From Bacteroidales bacterium (lineage in GTDB: Bacteria > Bacteroidota > Bacteroidia > Bacteroidales > P3): a DNA stretch of 64,000 nt. Position numbers and translations under genes: made by a program. The stretch spans positions 1-64,000 of the forward strand of contig JAKSMR010000012.1 of the NCBI GenBank assembly GCA_024400495.1, in the 5' to 3' direction. Shown in pieces: positions 26,821-35,905 of the stretch. The notes beneath the pieces are model-generated. The model had not been told where the DNA came from, did not search any database, and saw only the letters and a program-made list of their open reading frames with translations. Position 1 is the stretch's first letter; every line of letters begins with the position of its first letter.

Positions 26821-27843
26821 ATGGAAACCAAACTCATCAAAAAAGCACTATTACTGCTGATGATCGTGGCATTTTCATGTCCTGTTCGTGCCCAATTGGA
26901 GACACAGTACACCCAGTACATGTTCAATCTCCTCTCCTTCAACCCTGCCTATGCAGGTAGCTCGGGATCGATTTGTGCATCGACACTCTACCGCAATCAA
27001 TGGATGGGCCTCAGACTTGACTCTCCTGCTCCCGATATGCGTGCTGGTGTCACACCTACCGACTACATGTTCACCTTCGACATGCCCGTGCACTTCCTCC
27101 ATGGCGGCATCGGCCTCAACGTCTTCCACGAAGGCATCGGCTACCACAGCGCTACCGGCTTGACTTTCGACTATGCCTTCCGCCTCTATTGGGGCCCCGG
27201 CAACCTAGCCGCTGCTGTAGAGGCAAACTTCAACAGCACCTCTTTCGACTTCACCCAGCTGGTAGGCTCCAACGACTTCACGGGCAACGCCACCAACCCC
27301 ATCTCCTCTGCCAACGACCCCCTCCTGAACGGCAGCGCGGACGAGAGCGACTTCCTTATCGACGTATCCACCGGTCTCTTCTATCAAGTGCCCGGAACCT
27401 ACTATATCGGCCTCTCGGCCAAGAACCTTCTGGCTGCCAAAAGCGAGGTACTCCATTTCCAGAACTCCCGCGTCTTCTATCTGATGGGCGGCTACGAATG
27501 GGTGATTCCCACCAACCCCTCATTCAAGCTGAAACCCTCGGCAATGATAAAGACTGCCAACTTCGCCACATTCACAGCCGAGGCCTCCTGCCTGGTTGAC
27601 TATCGCAACGCCTTCTGGCTCGGCGGAGCCTACCGCCTGCAAGATGGTATCTCCATCCTCGGCGGCGTGAACTGGAACAAATTCAAGCTGGGCCTCTCTT
27701 ACGACCTGACAACCTCGAAGCTGGGTACCTTCAAGATGAACCGAAGCGCCGGTACCCTCGAGCTCTACCTCCGCTTCTGTTTCAAGGTCCCCGAACAACC
27801 CAAGTATCCTTCCTCCTACAGAAACACCCGCTACCTCTTCTAA
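26821..27843 (+). CDS. porP: PorP/SprF family outer-membrane protein of the T9SS
   Basis: 340 residues from the ATG at 26821; the frame is open upstream but the signal peptide (KALLLLMIVAFSCPVRAQ) begins here. The mature start LETQYTQYMFNLLSFNPAYAGSSG is the hallmark of PorP/SprF proteins. It is followed by a beta-barrel of about 300 residues with GGIGLNVFHEGIGYHS and GLFYQVPGTYYIGLSAKN. It sits in the outer membrane and takes part in secretion or anchoring of T9SS cargo. It is first in the order porP-gldK-gldL-gldM-gldN, which is typical of Bacteroidota. The symbol follows the Porphyromonas naming. Confidence 0.92.
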   Translation: METKLIKKALLLLMIVAFSCPVRAQLETQYTQYMFNLLSFNPAYAGSSGSICASTLYRNQWMGLRLDSPAPDMRAGVTPTDYMFTFDMPVHFLHGGIGLNVFHEGIGYHSATGLTFDYAFRLYWGPGNLAAAVEANFNSTSFDFTQLVGSNDFTGNATNPISSANDPLLNGSADESDFLIDVSTGLFYQVPGTYYIGLSAKNLLAAKSEVLHFQNSRVFYLMGGYEWVIPTNPSFKLKPSAMIKTANFATFTAEASCLVDYRNAFWLGGAYRLQDGISILGGVNWNKFKLGLSYDLTTSKLGTFKMNRSAGTLELYLRFCFKVPEQPKYPSSYRNTRYLF

Positions 27844-27980
27844 CCCACAAAAGAATAATTATAGTACTCGCGCGATATATAATATTTGAAAATCCACACC
27901 AAAACGAAACAAAAAAAGCAATTTTTGCGTAAATAATATAAATAAGCACATCTAATCGATAACAAAAAAAATTATCTAAT

Positions 27981-29342
27981 ATGAAGAAGTTATTCTATAT
28001 GCTTGCAGCAGTCCTCGTACTGTGGAGTTGTAGCTCCTCCGACAACGGCGAACTCGTTGGTGTACAGGGACGTCCCTATTTTGAGGACATCGACCTCAAG
28101 GGAATGGTTTTCATCGATCAGGGCAACTTTACCATGGGCTCCGGCACCCAGAACGCCACCTATGGTATCCCCACCCAACCTCGTACCATGCAGGTTGCAT
28201 CCTACTTCATGGATGAGACCGAGATTACCAACAACGAATATCGTCAGTTTGTAAACTGGGTTATCGACTCCATCGCTCGCCGCATGCTCGGCGAAGCAGG
28301 CATCGAAGGCTTCCTCATCGAAGAGGACCAGTATGGTGAGCCCCTCGACCCCGCTATCCTCAACAAGAGCACCAAGATCCGCTGGGATGAGCAGGAAACC
28401 CGCGAGGCAACCGAAGACCTCTATCTCGCTCAGAGAGACCGTTTCTACGGTCGCCGCACCATCGATCCCGCCAAGCTCAACTACGAGTACTACTGGATCG
28501 ACTATCGCGAGGCAGCTCAGAAAGAGAGCGCTACCACCGTCAAGCAGGAACACAAAGGCACCATGTTCGCCAACCGTCCTAAGGGTCTGAACAACCGTGC
28601 TTCCCTCATCAAGAAAGAAGTTGTAAACGTTTATCCCGACACTCTCTGCTGGGTACACGACTACACCTATAGCATGAACGATGACTATACAAAGAATTAC
28701 TTCAACTCCCCCGCTTACGACCAATACCCCGTTGTTGGTATCAGCTGGGTACAGGCTAAAGCATTCTGCGTATGGCGTTCCAACTACCTCAACCAGTATC
28801 TCGAGTCCATCGACTACGCTCAGATGAACGACTTCCGTCTCCCCACCGAGGCTGAATGGGAATTCGCTGCTCGTGGCGGTATGGCTGGCGAGAGCTACCC
28901 CTGGGGCGGTCCCTATGTACGCAACCCCAACGGATGCTTCCTCGCTAACTACGAGCCCCTGCGTGGCGCTTATGACGACGATGGCGGTATGCGTACCCTC
29001 ATGGTTGGCCACTATGCTCCCAACGACTACGGCCTCTACGACATGGCCGGCAACGTAAGCGAGTGGTGCTTAGACTCCTACAACGAGTCCACCTATATCA
29101 TCGCTAACGCCCTCACCCCCTACTACGACTATCAGGCTGCTGAGGACGATCCCGCCGCTATGAAGCGCAAAGTTATCCGTGGTGGCTCCTGGAAGGACCA
29201 GAAATACTTCATCCAGGTTCAGACTCGCACCTACGAATTCCAGGATACCGCTAAGAGCTATATCGGTTTCCGTTGCGTACAGCCTTACTTAGGCCGCGTC
29301 AAGGGCGACAACCTCAAAACCGCTTCTAACGTAGCAAACTAA
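27981..29342 (+). CDS. gldK: T9SS lipoprotein GldK/PorK
   Basis: 453 residues. Lipobox LWSC (Cys17) puts it on the periplasmic side of the outer membrane, where it forms the large ring with GldN/PorN. The body is a formylglycine-generating-enzyme-like (FGE/SUMF1) domain: FTMGSGTQN, the region FRLPTEAEWEFAARGG, YPWGGPYVRNPNG, the motif DMAGNVSEWCLDSY, and GGSWKDQKYFIQV with IGFRCV at the end. GldK proteins use the fold structurally; I do not claim FGE activity. A hairpin (29361-29390) separates it from gldL. Confidence 0.95.
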   Translation: MKKLFYMLAAVLVLWSCSSSDNGELVGVQGRPYFEDIDLKGMVFIDQGNFTMGSGTQNATYGIPTQPRTMQVASYFMDETEITNNEYRQFVNWVIDSIARRMLGEAGIEGFLIEEDQYGEPLDPAILNKSTKIRWDEQETREATEDLYLAQRDRFYGRRTIDPAKLNYEYYWIDYREAAQKESATTVKQEHKGTMFANRPKGLNNRASLIKKEVVNVYPDTLCWVHDYTYSMNDDYTKNYFNSPAYDQYPVVGISWVQAKAFCVWRSNYLNQYLESIDYAQMNDFRLPTEAEWEFAARGGMAGESYPWGGPYVRNPNGCFLANYEPLRGAYDDDGGMRTLMVGHYAPNDYGLYDMAGNVSEWCLDSYNESTYIIANALTPYYDYQAAEDDPAAMKRKVIRGGSWKDQKYFIQVQTRTYEFQDTAKSYIGFRCVQPYLGRVKGDNLKTASNVAN

Positions 29343-29360
29343 TTGCAAGCATATCATCAA

Positions 29361-29390
29361 CTGGCCGCCATACTGACCATGACGGCCAGT
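29361..29390 (+). terminator. Hairpin between gldK and gldL, possible attenuator
   Basis: CTGGCCGCC (29361-29369) pairs with GACGGCCAG (29381-29389) with one G-U pair. No T run, so more likely an mRNA-processing or differential-expression element than a full stop. Confidence 0.4.
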
Positions 29391-29447
29391 ATATAAAATA
29401 ATAAAGAATACATCTTAATACTAATTAAGTACAAAAAAATACACATC

Positions 29448-30359
29448 ATGAGCTTTATTGATAGATTAGTACGTACCAAGGCCTACAAGAACTTCATGGC
29501 TAAACTTTATGGTTGGGGTGCAACCGTCGTAATTATCGGTGCATTGTTCAAAATTAACCACTGGCCTGGTGGTACTTTGATGCTTATTCTCGGTATGGGT
29601 GTTGAGGCTGTTATCTTCTTCCTCTCCGCATTCGAGCCTCTCCATGTTGAGTTTGACTGGACCCGCGTTTATCCTCAGCTTGCCGGGATGCCCGAAGGTG
29701 AAAAAGCAGAAGGCGAAGAAGGAAAAACCGAAGCGCCCCTCAGCAATGATCCTCTTACCGCTCAGCTCGACAAGATGCTCGCCGACGCCAACATCGGTGG
29801 CGAACTTATCGACCGCCTTGGCCAGGGAATGCAGAACCTCGCTGACTCCGCAAACTCTCTCAACAATATGACCACCGCTGTTGCTGCCACCGACAAATTC
29901 GTCTCTCATATGGACGAAGCCGCCAATGCTGCCGGTGACCTTACCGAGGCCTACAAGCGTACCGTTGAAAGCATGCAGAGCGACGCAAACCTCTCCGAAA
30001 ACTACAATGCCAGCCTCCAGGATGCTACCAACGCTGTTGGCGAACTGGCAAACATCTATAAAGAGACCGCTCAGACCCTCAAGACTGGTGACACCACCTA
30101 TGTTGACGAGCTGAAGAAAATGGCATCCAGCCTCTCCTCTATCAACGCCATGTACGAACTCCAGCTGCAGAACTCCACCGACCAGATCGCTTCCACCAAG
30201 GAAGTTCAGGAGCGCATGCAGGCTATGGTGGCTAACTTCGCCGACTCCGCCGAAGGTGTTCTCAAATACAAAGAACAGGTTGACGCTCTCACCCGCAAGG
30301 TGGCCGAACTCAACAATGTTTATGGCAACATGCTTGCCGCTATGCAGACCCGCGTATAA
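29448..30359 (+). CDS. gldL: T9SS inner-membrane motor protein GldL/PorL
   Basis: 303 residues. Two N-terminal membrane helices (about 22-36 and 43-60) share the family sequence GWGATVVIIGALFKINHWPG and GMGVEAVIFFLSAFEP. Glu53 lies within the second helix at the place of the membrane acidic residue important for proton-driven function in GldL. The rest (about 75-303) is cytosolic and helical, probably a coiled coil. GldL pentamers with a GldM dimer form the motor that powers T9SS export and, in gliding species, motility. Gliding cannot be inferred from this window. Confidence 0.95.
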   Translation: MSFIDRLVRTKAYKNFMAKLYGWGATVVIIGALFKINHWPGGTLMLILGMGVEAVIFFLSAFEPLHVEFDWTRVYPQLAGMPEGEKAEGEEGKTEAPLSNDPLTAQLDKMLADANIGGELIDRLGQGMQNLADSANSLNNMTTAVAATDKFVSHMDEAANAAGDLTEAYKRTVESMQSDANLSENYNASLQDATNAVGELANIYKETAQTLKTGDTTYVDELKKMASSLSSINAMYELQLQNSTDQIASTKEVQERMQAMVANFADSAEGVLKYKEQVDALTRKVAELNNVYGNMLAAMQTRV

Positions 30360-30414
30360 CTGACCGCTTCACTGTATAACTAACTATTTGTAGAACAAAA
30401 TAAGACACTAGAAT

Positions 30415-32082
30415 ATGGGTGCTACAAACTGTCCGGAAACCCCGAGACAAAAGATGATTGGTATGATGTACCTCGTGTACACTGCCATGTTGGCACTTAA
30501 CGTTGCTGCCGAGGTACTGAACGGCTTCGTTACCGTAGGCGACGCAATGGAGAAGTCCAACCAAAACCTCGTCGTGAAACTCGACGACTCTTACGACAAC
30601 TTCAAATTCGCATACGAGAACAACAAGGACAAAGTGGCTGACTATTGGGCTCAGGCTCAGGAGGTACAGAAACTCTCCCATGACCTTGTAGATACTATCG
30701 ACAAAATGCGCTACGAGTTCCTCTGCCACCAGCAGAGCGTAGCAAATATCAAAATCCACGACGAAGAGGGCAAGCAGATCTCCCGTTCTATCCCCCTTCG
30801 CGATGGAGCTAATTGGCTCATCGACAGCGCCAAGGTTGCTCTTGACCTCGGTGGTATCAATGCCATCGACAAAAAGGACGACAACAACGATGCAACCAAT
30901 TACTTCTACGGCAAGGATGAGAATCCCAACGGCGCTGGCGTGCGTCTCAAGGAACTGATTGTCGAATACAAGAAGAACCTCAAGAAGACTCTCGGTGCAG
31001 ACACCGCTAAGATCAAAATCGGTCTCAACGTTGAACAGAAAGCCTGGAGCGACCACGCAAAAGCTATGGTTGACTGGGAGGACCTCAACTTCAACCGTAC
31101 TATTGCCGCTGCCGACATGGTAGTACTCTCCCGACTCAAAGCCGAGGTGATGAATGCTGAGTTTGATGCTGTACAGCTTCTTTATAAGAAAGTAAAAGCA
31201 AACGACTTCTCCTTCGACAAGGTATCCGTCATCACCCGACCCAAGTCCGCATACGTTATTCAGGGCAACAAATACGAAACCGCAATTAACGTAGGTGCTT
31301 ACGACTCCAAAGCTCACCTTGAGGTTGAGATTGGCGGTTCCAAATACACCTCCGACGACAGCGGTACCGTTCACTACTCTGTTCCCTGCACCTCTGTTGG
31401 TAACAAGACCATCACGGGTAAGATCTATGTAAAGAAAGATAGTGGCACCGAAGTTTATGAGTTCAAAGACAACTACTTCGTTGCAGAACCTGTAGCAATC
31501 GTATCTCTCACCAAAATGAACGTTGTTTATGCCGGTATCGAGAATCCTGCATCTATCTCCGTTCCTGGTATTGACCCCCGCAACATCACTCCCTCTATTG
31601 AAGGTACCGGCGTAACCCTTACCAAAGATCCCGCTGGCAAAGATGGCGACTACATCATCAAGGCCTCCAAACTTGGCAAGTTCTCTATCCGAGTTGATGC
31701 CAAAGCCGACGGCAAGACCAGCCGCACCATGGGTACCAAGGAGTTCCGCGTGAAGAAGATTCCCGCTCCCACTCTCATGCTTGGTAAGCTCAAACCCGGT
31801 GAGCCTATCACCAAGGACGAACTTATGGCAAACACCCTTCTCCGTGCTGATATGGGTGACTTTGACTTCAAGATTCCTCCTCTGAAGATCACCTCCTTCA
31901 CCTTCAACGTTCAAGGTTCTAACGCTCTTGATATCCAGGGTACTGGTAACAAACTCACTCCTGATATGACCAACCGCATCAAGAATGCAAAACGCGGCCA
32001 GAAAGTATATATCAGCGAAGTTCGTGTACAGACCCCCGATGGTGTCAACCACCAGCTGAGCGTAACCTACCGTCTCAAGTAA
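30415..32082 (+). CDS. gldM: T9SS motor protein GldM/PorM
   Basis: 555 residues, slightly longer than the usual 515. A single N-terminal membrane helix (MIGMMYLVYTAMLALNVAAE, about 12-31) anchors it in the inner membrane and crosses the GldL pentamer. The periplasmic part has a helical D1 region (about 35-220) and beta-rich D2-D4 domains (NKYETAINVGAYDSKAHLEV and later KPGEPITKDELMANTLLRAD). It spans the periplasm and touches the GldK/GldN ring, passing energy from motor to outer-membrane translocon. 55 bases after gldL. Confidence 0.95.
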   Translation: MGATNCPETPRQKMIGMMYLVYTAMLALNVAAEVLNGFVTVGDAMEKSNQNLVVKLDDSYDNFKFAYENNKDKVADYWAQAQEVQKLSHDLVDTIDKMRYEFLCHQQSVANIKIHDEEGKQISRSIPLRDGANWLIDSAKVALDLGGINAIDKKDDNNDATNYFYGKDENPNGAGVRLKELIVEYKKNLKKTLGADTAKIKIGLNVEQKAWSDHAKAMVDWEDLNFNRTIAAADMVVLSRLKAEVMNAEFDAVQLLYKKVKANDFSFDKVSVITRPKSAYVIQGNKYETAINVGAYDSKAHLEVEIGGSKYTSDDSGTVHYSVPCTSVGNKTITGKIYVKKDSGTEVYEFKDNYFVAEPVAIVSLTKMNVVYAGIENPASISVPGIDPRNITPSIEGTGVTLTKDPAGKDGDYIIKASKLGKFSIRVDAKADGKTSRTMGTKEFRVKKIPAPTLMLGKLKPGEPITKDELMANTLLRADMGDFDFKIPPLKITSFTFNVQGSNALDIQGTGNKLTPDMTNRIKNAKRGQKVYISEVRVQTPDGVNHQLSVTYRLK

Positions 32083-32102
32083 ACAATCTAATACCACATA
32101 CC

Positions 32103-32990
32103 ATGAAAAGAATAGCGTTATTTTTCGGTTTGCTCCTCCTCGCTGTAGGCAGTAGCTATACCCTGCAGGCACAGAGCGTGCTTGACGCTGAGGACGACAA
32201 CAACTTCAACAACTTCTACAGCCGTACCCTCACTGGCCAGAAAAAGGCTATGCCCTATGCTTATCTCCGTGAGAACGACGTAGTATGGGAAACCGTCATC
32301 TGGAGAACTATCGACATGCGCGAGAAGTTCAACCAGTATCTCTATTTCCCCAACGACCAGAACAAGAACACCCAGGGACGTATCAACCTCTGTAACACCA
32401 TCATGAACGCTCTTAAAGACGGTCAGATCGAGGTTTTTGCAGATGACGACATGAAGATCCCCATGGAATATGAAGCTCTTGAGCCCGTACTTCACAAATC
32501 CCGCATCATCCACATCGCCGAATTTGACGAATATGATGAGGAATTGGAAGGTCGCGACTCCACCGTATATGAAGAGTTCAACCCCGAAGATGTTCTCTCT
32601 GTACGCATTAAAGAGTACTGGTACATCGACAAACAGGACACCCGTCAGAAAGTTCGTATCACCGCTCTCGCTCTCGTTTACAATGACTGCAAGGATCGTG
32701 ATGGTGAACGTGTTTGTGGCACCGTAGACCTCTTCTGGGTACCTATGAACGATATGCGCGTACGCAATATCCTCGCCACCAACAAATGCTATGACGAGAA
32801 CAACTCCAATGCTGAACGCACTTACGACGATGTCTTCATCACCCGTTATTTCGACAGCTACATTTATCGTGAAGCCAACCGCTTCAACCGTACTATCGCT
32901 TCCTACCTCACAGGAACCGATGCCATCGTTGAATCTCAGGCTATCGAAGACAAAGTGTTCGACATTGAATCCGATATGTGGGAATACTAA
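32103..32990 (+). CDS. gldN: T9SS ring protein GldN/PorN
   Basis: 295 residues. Signal peptide (ALFFGLLLLAVGSSYTLQAQ), then the family features NNFYSRTLTGQKKAMPYAYL, RENDVVWETVIWRTIDMREKF and YFDSYIYREANRFNRTIASY in the C-terminus. It is a periplasmic component that forms the ring complex with GldK. It starts 20 bases after gldM. A paralogue follows after a hairpin terminator, so the two copies may be expressed at different levels. Confidence 0.95.
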   Translation: MKRIALFFGLLLLAVGSSYTLQAQSVLDAEDDNNFNNFYSRTLTGQKKAMPYAYLRENDVVWETVIWRTIDMREKFNQYLYFPNDQNKNTQGRINLCNTIMNALKDGQIEVFADDDMKIPMEYEALEPVLHKSRIIHIAEFDEYDEELEGRDSTVYEEFNPEDVLSVRIKEYWYIDKQDTRQKVRITALALVYNDCKDRDGERVCGTVDLFWVPMNDMRVRNILATNKCYDENNSNAERTYDDVFITRYFDSYIYREANRFNRTIASYLTGTDAIVESQAIEDKVFDIESDMWEY

Positions 32991-33036
32991 TCCAACGACT
33001 CTTCTTTCATGAAGAGCGCTGAATAAATCAAGAAAG

Positions 33037-33074
33037 AGAGTTAAGAGCTGTCAACACGGTTCTTGACTCTTTTT
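33037..33074 (+). terminator. Hairpin terminator between gldN and gldO
   Basis: AGAGTTAAGAGC (33037-33048) pairs with GTTCTTGACTCT (33059-33070), including a G-U pair and a mismatch, followed by TTTTT. It could lower expression of the paralogue and plug gene compared with the core cluster. Confidence 0.65.
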
Positions 33075-33097
33075 CGTTAATCTGAAACCGACACACA

Positions 33098-33973
33098 TTG
33101 TTCTCTTTCCGCAGACATATAATACTTTTTGTCTTTTGCTTCTTCGCAGCAACGGGGATACTTGCACAAAGCATTACCGATGCTCCAGACTACAACGCCT
33201 ACTACAAGCGCGATTTGCGAAACAAGCAAAAGAGCATTATATATCAGCACGTTAGAGAGAACGACGTAATATGGGAGACGCTGATCTGGAGAACCATCAA
33301 CATCAAGGAGAAATTCAACCAGTACTTCTATTATCCCCTAGAGCCGAAAGGGGTGCAAGGCCGCAAGAATTTCGCCTACATGATATGGGATGCCGTCGTT
33401 GCAAACGAGATTCCGATATACGAGGATGACGAGTTCAAGATCCTTCTCGACAATGACAACTACGTAAAAAGATATACACGCCCAGATACGCTAGAACTTG
33501 AAATCATCGACGAGAACGAGGAGTATGAGTACAAGACTATCGTCGTTCCTAAAGAATTCAACTCCGAAGACATTCTTAACATTAAGCTCAAAGAGGTTGT
33601 CTATCAGGAGAAACAGACTGCCGGGCAATATGTAAGGACGATAGGGCTCGCCCTTGTACGGGATATGTACAAAGAGATTGACGGAGAAAGAGAGTATCAG
33701 GGAACGGTTACGCTATTCTGGATTCCCATGCTTTCGGAACGGGTGCAGAATCTTTTTGCTCAGAGAGAAGCCTATTACGAGGACAATATCGCACATCTCC
33801 CTTCTTGGGAATACATCTTTTATGTGAGGATGTTCAGCAGTTATATCACCCGTGAGAGCAACCGGTTCAACCGCACTATCGACAGCTATCTCACTGGAGA
33901 AGACGCACTTCTGGAGTCGGAACGAATCGAGCAGAAGCTATTCGAAATTAATGTCGACCAATGGGAAATGTAG
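33098..33973 (+). CDS. gldO: GldN paralogue (GldO-like) with TTG start
   Basis: 291 residues. It shares with GldN the motifs AYYKRDLRNKQKSIIYQHV, RENDVIWETLIWRTINIKEKF and SYITRESNRFNRTIDSYLTG over the whole length, with signal peptide (IILFVFCFFAATGILAQ). Tandem gldN/gldO paralogues occur in Flavobacterium johnsoniae, where they are partly redundant. The only start that preserves the signal peptide is TTG at 33098; I see no ATG or GTG in frame close to it. The stop overlaps the plug-protein start by 13 bases. The hairpin before it suggests separate control. Confidence 0.85.
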   Translation: MFSFRRHIILFVFCFFAATGILAQSITDAPDYNAYYKRDLRNKQKSIIYQHVRENDVIWETLIWRTINIKEKFNQYFYYPLEPKGVQGRKNFAYMIWDAVVANEIPIYEDDEFKILLDNDNYVKRYTRPDTLELEIIDENEEYEYKTIVVPKEFNSEDILNIKLKEVVYQEKQTAGQYVRTIGLALVRDMYKEIDGEREYQGTVTLFWIPMLSERVQNLFAQREAYYEDNIAHLPSWEYIFYVRMFSSYITRESNRFNRTIDSYLTGEDALLESERIEQKLFEINVDQWEM

Positions 33974-35238
33974 CTTTCAAATATCGCCTTATTCTTGGAC
34001 TGCTCGTAGTGTTCGGCAACAGCATCGCTCATGGACAAATCTGCAAGGATTCCTCATGGAATGATGCCATCAAGACAGTCTTTCTTAACAAGAATGGCAT
34101 TGAGCAGGAGACCCCTATTCTGGGGATCGAGAGCAACGACTTCTTGATGTTACAGTTTGATTATCTGAGCGAAAACGCAGGCGATTTCCGATACAGGATC
34201 ACGCATTGCGATGCAAACTGGAACCCCGATGGGTTAGAGCCCTCGGAATATATAAACGGATTTGAAGAAGGGGCCGTCGACAACTACAAGTTCTCCTTTA
34301 CAACAATGCATCCGTTTGTGTATTACAGCCAACGTATCCCGGCTGAATATACCAGTTTCATCACCTCTGGCAATTTCCTTATCACAGTCTTTCCGACAGA
34401 CTATCCCGACAGTATTGTTCTCACCCGAAGATTTATGGTAACCGAGGATATTGTTGATATTGAGGCATCTGTCGGCAAACCTACGGGAGGTTATGGGGAT
34501 TTCAATCGCGACCAAGAGCTCAACTTCGGCATCCAGAAGAAAGAGTCCTCTCGCTTCGATTTCCAACAACAATATGCCACAGTTATCACATGGCAGAATG
34601 GCAGAAACGACCTCAGAAGAGAGATGCCTTTTTCTGGCTATCAGGGGGAAAAAGTCATGTATAGATGGAAACGAGAAAACATCTTCCCCGGAGGAAGCAG
34701 CTTCAGGTATTTCGACTGCTCGAATCTTCGTGCGAAGATGTACAACATACAGAACATCGAGGAATTTGGAGGCGAGACACTCATATTTCTACGCCCCGAA
34801 GAAGACCGATCAAGGAAGAATTACATTTACACCAAGGGGCTTCTTGGAGGTATGAAAATCAACGCATTCGACCGCAACGACGCCCAAACACAAGGCGACT
34901 ATGTATGGGCAAACTTCAGCTTGCCTGTCGAGAGGCCTTTTATTGATGGATCGCTACATATCATCGGGGATCTGACAGACTGGTCTTTTGACGAAAACAG
35001 CCGAATGGAATGGCACCCAGAATACAAAGCTTACACCAAAAGAATGCTCGTAAAACAGGGTTACTATTCCTACCAGATAATATTTCTCCCAACGGGAGAG
35101 AAAGAGGGCCAGACCTCACGGATTGAAGGCGACCATTTCGAGACGCCCAACCGCTATACTATAGCCTGCTACTATCGTCTGCCTTATGAGAAGCACGACC
35201 GCCTGATTGCCATAAAACAAGTCTACTCGGGAAGATAG
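33961..35238 (+). CDS. T9SS plug protein (DUF5103 family)
   Basis: 425 residues. Signal peptide (RLILGLLVVFGNSIAHGQ) and the N-terminal signature of DUF5103/T9SS plug proteins: LMLQFDYLSENAGDFRYRIT, CDANWNPDGLEPSEYINGF, then later NYIYTKGLLGGMKINAFDRND and the segment EGDHFETPNRYTIACYYR. In Flavobacterium the plug protein closes the SprA translocon pore when no cargo passes. It overlaps gldO by 13 bases, so it is translationally coupled to the ring-protein paralogue. This direct gene link supports the assignment and suggests joint regulation with gldO rather than gldKLMN. Confidence 0.88.
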   Translation: MGNVAFKYRLILGLLVVFGNSIAHGQICKDSSWNDAIKTVFLNKNGIEQETPILGIESNDFLMLQFDYLSENAGDFRYRITHCDANWNPDGLEPSEYINGFEEGAVDNYKFSFTTMHPFVYYSQRIPAEYTSFITSGNFLITVFPTDYPDSIVLTRRFMVTEDIVDIEASVGKPTGGYGDFNRDQELNFGIQKKESSRFDFQQQYATVITWQNGRNDLRREMPFSGYQGEKVMYRWKRENIFPGGSSFRYFDCSNLRAKMYNIQNIEEFGGETLIFLRPEEDRSRKNYIYTKGLLGGMKINAFDRNDAQTQGDYVWANFSLPVERPFIDGSLHIIGDLTDWSFDENSRMEWHPEYKAYTKRMLVKQGYYSYQIIFLPTGEKEGQTSRIEGDHFETPNRYTIACYYRLPYEKHDRLIAIKQVYSGR

Positions 35239-35784
35239 CCATTGGACTGCGTTTCTCTCAATCTGAAAGCCCTCTTGTCAAACGGACATCAATCTGTATC
35301 GACATCTGGTATTCTCGCAAAGGAGACATCTAAGAATCTGATGCTTGAGCGGACTCAGAAGTTATCCCAAGGAATGCCAAAAGAACGCTTTTTCGATATG
35401 TAAAACCTAGAGAAGCTACTGGACACCTTTTATAACAGCCCTGTATTTTAGGAAAAATGCAGAGGCTAGATAGATGCTAGATAGGCGCTAAGCAGATGCT
35501 AGGTAGATGCTAGATAGGCATCAGGTAGGCATCAAGTAGGCAATTTGTGGACCTTGATACGAGCTTGGGACGAGAGAAGATCCGTGCTGGAGAGTGAGAA
35601 GAGGCATCGAAATTATAAGGCTGACGAACACCAGCAATTCCCAAGGGGACACACGTATTCAGCACGAACAATATCATATTGAGTCTCAGCCTGTTTCCTT
35701 AGCCATAGTTTGCTCTTAAGAATTATTAACACGCACTCACACGCGATATTTAACAAAAGAGTCGGCTATATCAAAAAAAAGTCT
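35239..35784. other. Intergenic, repeat-rich, before the giant gene
   Basis: 546 bases without a credible gene. It holds the GCTAG-type repeats (35464-35542) and AT-rich sequence leading to the promoter of the giant gene. Confidence 0.55.
35464..35542. repeat. Degenerate short tandem repeats (GCTAGATAGAT / GCATCAGGTAG type)
   Basis: Seven or more imperfect units of about 11 bases, such as GATGCTAGATAGGC and GATGCTAGGTA, ending in GGCATCAAGTAGGC. Similar in style to the 8314-8364 repeat. Confidence 0.7.
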
Positions 35785-35792
35785 TATCTTTG
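35785..35792 (+). promoter_or_regulatory. -7 box of the giant surface-protein gene
   Basis: TATCTTTG at 35785-35792, giving a leader of about 110 bases; no TTG at the usual distance. Confidence 0.55.
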
Positions 35793-35905
35793 CAACTCTT
35801 CTTATAATAGCATTCCCTCCACAGGGATGTGCTATTCAGTATTTTATACAAAAGAACAGACATAACAAACCGCTATAAATAGAATAAATATTAAAACACA
35901 ATAAC

